A stretch of 64,000 nucleotides of DNA from Streptomyces filamentosus. GTDB taxonomy: Bacteria; Actinomycetota; Actinomycetes; Streptomycetales; Streptomycetaceae. Positions 62,109-64,000 of the stretch are shown piece after piece (the first letter of the stretch is position 1; every line of letters starts with the position of its first letter). The notes beneath the pieces are model-generated. The model saw only the letters and a program-made list of their open reading frames with translations. It was not told the DNA's origin and did no database searches. The stretch covers positions 620,001 to 684,000 of the forward strand of contig NZ_BNBE01000001.1 in assembly GCF_014654895.1 (NCBI RefSeq). Reading direction: 5' to 3'. The position numbers and the translations under genes were made by a program.

Positions 62109-62714
62109 GTGACTCTTCAAGTCATCGAACCGGCCGGCGCGAGAAGCAGGGAGGCGAGGGAGCACATACAACTGCCGCTTCGGCTCACCGAGTTCTTCAA
62201 CAACGTCGCCTTCACCGGCCCGGAGACCCTGGGCAACGGCCGGCTCAACGTCTGGGGCAACAGCCTGCCCATCGGCACCCTGCCCACCGGCCGGATCCGG
62301 GTCTCGGGCGTCGAGTTCGACGTCCCGGCACCCGACGGCGTCGCACCCGACAACGTGCGCTGCACCGGCCAGCTCGTCCACCTGCCGGACGGCACCGCCG
62401 CCGACTGGCTGCACCTGCTCATCACCTCCGAGCGGCGCTGCGAGGAGACCGTGCACCTGCACTACGCCTCCGGGGCCGTGGATCCCGAGTGGATCCGCGT
62501 CTCCGACTTCTGGCCCGCCACCGGGCACTTCGGCGAGGTCCTCGCGGCCCGCTCGGCCGGCATGCACTACCCGCACCACATCCAGCGGGACCTCGGCGGC
62601 CAGGTCTGGTCGGTGCGCGTCCCGGCCGTGCGCAGGGAACCCCTGCGCAGCGTGCGGCTGCCCGACAACGCCGCCCTGCACCTCTTCGCCATCACCGTGG
62701 AGGGAGTCCGATGA
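62109..62714 (+). CDS. Stand-alone beta-sandwich protein (carbohydrate-binding-like), unknown role
   Basis: A 201-residue protein with no signal peptide. The pattern (LTEFFNNVAFTGPETLGNG, then VSGVEFDVPAPDGVAPDNVRC, LPDGTAADWLHLLITSE, HYASGAVDPEWIRVSDFW, LRSVRLPDNAALHLFAITVE) follows the strand order of a beta-sandwich module usually appended to glycoside hydrolases, here alone. Why such a domain is encoded beside an NRPS/carrier-protein system is unclear. GTG at 62109 has GGAGGGGGA upstream. Its stop overlaps the next ATG (ATGA), so it is coupled to the BtrH-like protein. Confidence 0.75.
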   Translation: MTLQVIEPAGARSREAREHIQLPLRLTEFFNNVAFTGPETLGNGRLNVWGNSLPIGTLPTGRIRVSGVEFDVPAPDGVAPDNVRCTGQLVHLPDGTAADWLHLLITSERRCEETVHLHYASGAVDPEWIRVSDFWPATGHFGEVLAARSAGMHYPHHIQRDLGGQVWSVRVPAVRREPLRSVRLPDNAALHLFAITVEGVR

Positions 62715-63799
62715 CCGTCCTGGGCAGTCCCGCCCCCGTCCCCGTCGCCGAGGTCTTCGACGGCCCCGTCAGCATCACCCCCACCGGCCCGTACGCGGGC
62801 GCGGTCCCCGTGACCTCCTCCCCCGCCTGGTACGACGACCTGTGCAGCTGCCTCCAGGTCGACCTGGTGCACGTGCTGCGGCTCGGCGGCTGGGACCCGC
62901 TCCAGGCCCTCGGCAGCGGCTGGCGCCTGCGGGCCGTGCCCGAGGACTGCGAGCCCGTCGAGTTCTTCCACCCCGCCGGGGACGACCTCGCCTCGTCCTT
63001 CGGGGTCTACCACCCGCTGACCCTGCGGTGGCACCGGCCCGCCGACGACGAGGAGGCCCACGACCAGGTGGCCGCCGCGCTCGCCGACGGGATCGTCCCC
63101 ATCGTGTCGGTGGACAACTACCACCTGCCGTTCCGCCCGGCGTACCACGACGTGCACGCCGGACACCTCCTGATGGTGACCGGCTACGACCCGGCGACCC
63201 GCTCCTACCAGGTCCTCGACCCGATGCCGCCCGCCTACCGGGGACCGCTGCCCCGCGACGTCCTCGCCCGCAGCCGCGCCTCCGCCAACCCCGACGACGG
63301 CAGCGACCCCTTCTTCGCCGGCTCGGGCCCCGCCCGGCGCTGGCTGGAGGTCCGCCTGGAGGGCCCGCAGCCCGAGCCGACCTGGGACTGGCTGCGGACC
63401 GCGCTGCGGACCAACGTCGAGTCGCTGCGCGGCGCGGAGGGCGACGGCCTGCCGGCCCTCGCCGCCTACTTCGACGCCCTGCCCCGCGCGGTCGCCGCCG
63501 AGGGCGCGGCCCCGCTGCTGCGGACCTACCGCATCGGCTGGCCCGCGCAGGCCGAGGCCGGGCTGCACGCCCGCTTCCTCGCCGAGGCCGCCCGGCGCCT
63601 GGGCCGCCACCGGCTCGCCGAGGCGGGCCGCGCGGTGGAGCTGGTCTCCCATTCCTGGACCGGCGTCCGCATCAGCGCGGCGCACGGCGAGGAGAACCCC
63701 GAGGAGGCCGCCCGCCAGGTCGTCGAGCACGGCCGCACCCTGCTGCGCGGCTACGAGGCGGCCCTGTACGCGGTCGAGACCGCGCTGGACCGGCCGTGA
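62711..63799 (+). CDS. BtrH-like acyltransferase (BtrH_N/DUF4872)
   Basis: A 362-residue protein. The N-terminal papain-like BtrH_N region shows the probable nucleophilic cysteine in DDLCSCLQVDLVHVL and LGSGWRLR, and the histidine in HAGHLLMVTGYD. A C-terminal helical DUF4872-like domain follows. In butirosin biosynthesis BtrH moves an aminoacyl chain from an acyl carrier protein to an amino-sugar. Here it could offload the NRPS-bound peptide, or load a carrier, by forming an amide with an amine acceptor. This would compensate for the missing thioesterase. Confidence 0.72.
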   Translation: MTVLGSPAPVPVAEVFDGPVSITPTGPYAGAVPVTSSPAWYDDLCSCLQVDLVHVLRLGGWDPLQALGSGWRLRAVPEDCEPVEFFHPAGDDLASSFGVYHPLTLRWHRPADDEEAHDQVAAALADGIVPIVSVDNYHLPFRPAYHDVHAGHLLMVTGYDPATRSYQVLDPMPPAYRGPLPRDVLARSRASANPDDGSDPFFAGSGPARRWLEVRLEGPQPEPTWDWLRTALRTNVESLRGAEGDGLPALAAYFDALPRAVAAEGAAPLLRTYRIGWPAQAEAGLHARFLAEAARRLGRHRLAEAGRAVELVSHSWTGVRISAAHGEENPEEAARQVVEHGRTLLRGYEAALYAVETALDRP

Positions 63800-63861
63800 C
63801 CGCCACCCGCTCCACCAGCACGCCCACGACCGAGGGAACCGAGAGAGACGGAACGACAGCC

Positions 63862-64000
63862 ATGACGGAGCGACCGCACCAGCTCGCGATGCTCGGCGGA
63901 CCCCGCGCGGTCCCGCCGGAGACCGCCGTGCCCCGGTGGCCGGTGATCACCCCGGAGGACGAGGAGGCCGTGGCCCGGGTCCTGGCCGGCGGACGGCTGA
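63862..64000 (+). CDS. DegT/DnrJ/EryC1-type aminotransferase, N-terminal fragment (cut by window end)
   Basis: The last 139 bases encode about 46 residues, beginning MTERPHQLAMLGGPRAVP and ending AVARVLAGGRL, without an in-frame stop. This is the usual N-terminus of DegT/DnrJ-type PLP aminotransferases. An in-frame GTG at 63796, overlapping the BtrH-like stop, would add 22 Thr/Ser-rich residues. Such an enzyme could supply the amino group that a LysJ-type aminotransferase gives in the classical LysW pathway. That is inference, because only the start is visible. Confidence 0.72.
   Translation, partial: MTERPHQLAMLGGPRAVPPETAVPRWPVITPEDEEAVARVLAGGRL

Noticed and set aside
63997..64000. Apparent TGA at the window end as the stop of the last gene
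   Set aside because: The TGA is out of frame with the ATG at 63862: the last in-frame codon is CTG, so the aminotransferase frame is still open at the edge.

Overview
The window is high-GC DNA with GTG/TTG starts, ATGA/GTGA stop-start overlaps and very long antisense shadow frames. It fits a Streptomyces (or close relative) chromosome. The left third (an ornithine carbamoyltransferase gene near a SepF-like gene of the SflB kind) looks like core streptomycete chromosome. The middle and right thirds look like accessory biosynthetic clusters. Nothing points to a phage, transposon, CRISPR array, rRNA or tRNA.

Layout: (1) 0.2-4.8 kb: an anti-sigma-type ATPase, then an arginine deiminase-pathway set on the minus strand (arginine deiminase, ornithine carbamoyltransferase, amino-acid permease) with an ARG-box-like site. 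(2) 5.0-9.1 kb: the bacterial RNA-repair pair Hen1 and Pnkp, translationally coupled. (3) 9.2-20 kb: mostly minus-strand housekeeping or orphan genes: homocysteine S-methyltransferase, an LLM-class flavin oxidoreductase, two small actinobacterial proteins, a MazG-like pyrophosphohydrolase coupled to an ABC-type ATPase, a SepF-like protein, an aminotransferase/GHMP-kinase pair, and an erythromycin-esterase-family gene divergent from a double-MerR regulator. (4) 20.5-48.0 kb: one plus-strand, almost gap-free series of 21 genes for a cell-surface or secreted polysaccharide. It holds a priming phosphoglycosyltransferase, a GDP-mannose/UDP-glucose-type dehydrogenase, glycosyltransferases, two Wzz-like proteins, an amidotransferase, a bi-domain oxidoreductase, a heparinase II/III-type lyase, a beta-helix lipoprotein, polymerase and flippase, and a second block of sugar-nucleotide modification genes (methyltransferase, nucleotidyltransferase, PIG-L, epimerase, DUF4910, RmlC-like epimerase, class III aminotransferase, pyruvyltransferase). 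(5) 48.0-50.1 kb: a PAP2 phosphatase and an AlkZ-like protein, closed by a 21-bp perfect hairpin. (6) 50.2 kb to the window edge: a secondary-metabolite locus. A minus-strand operon encodes an amino-group carrier protein (LysW-like) with LysX-, LysY-, LysZ- and LysK-like enzymes, an SDR and two NRPS proteins (C-A-T with a threonine-type code, and an unusual C-T-C). Divergent from it are a beta-sandwich protein, a BtrH-like acyltransferase and the start of a DegT-type aminotransferase that runs off the window.

How it works together: the most notable system is region 6. A LysW-like protein carries an amino acid (probably glutamate or a homologue) through ligation, phosphorylation, reduction and release. 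The freed non-proteinogenic amino acid is then probably joined to threonine by a TE-less, partly A-domain-less NRPS. This resembles the amino-group-carrier logic known for vazabitide/azinomycin/ficellomycin-type metabolites, but the gene set here is different and the locus continues beyond position 64000. Region 4 is a second uncharacterised biosynthetic system. It probably makes a uronic-acid-containing, amidated and pyruvylated exopolysaccharide.
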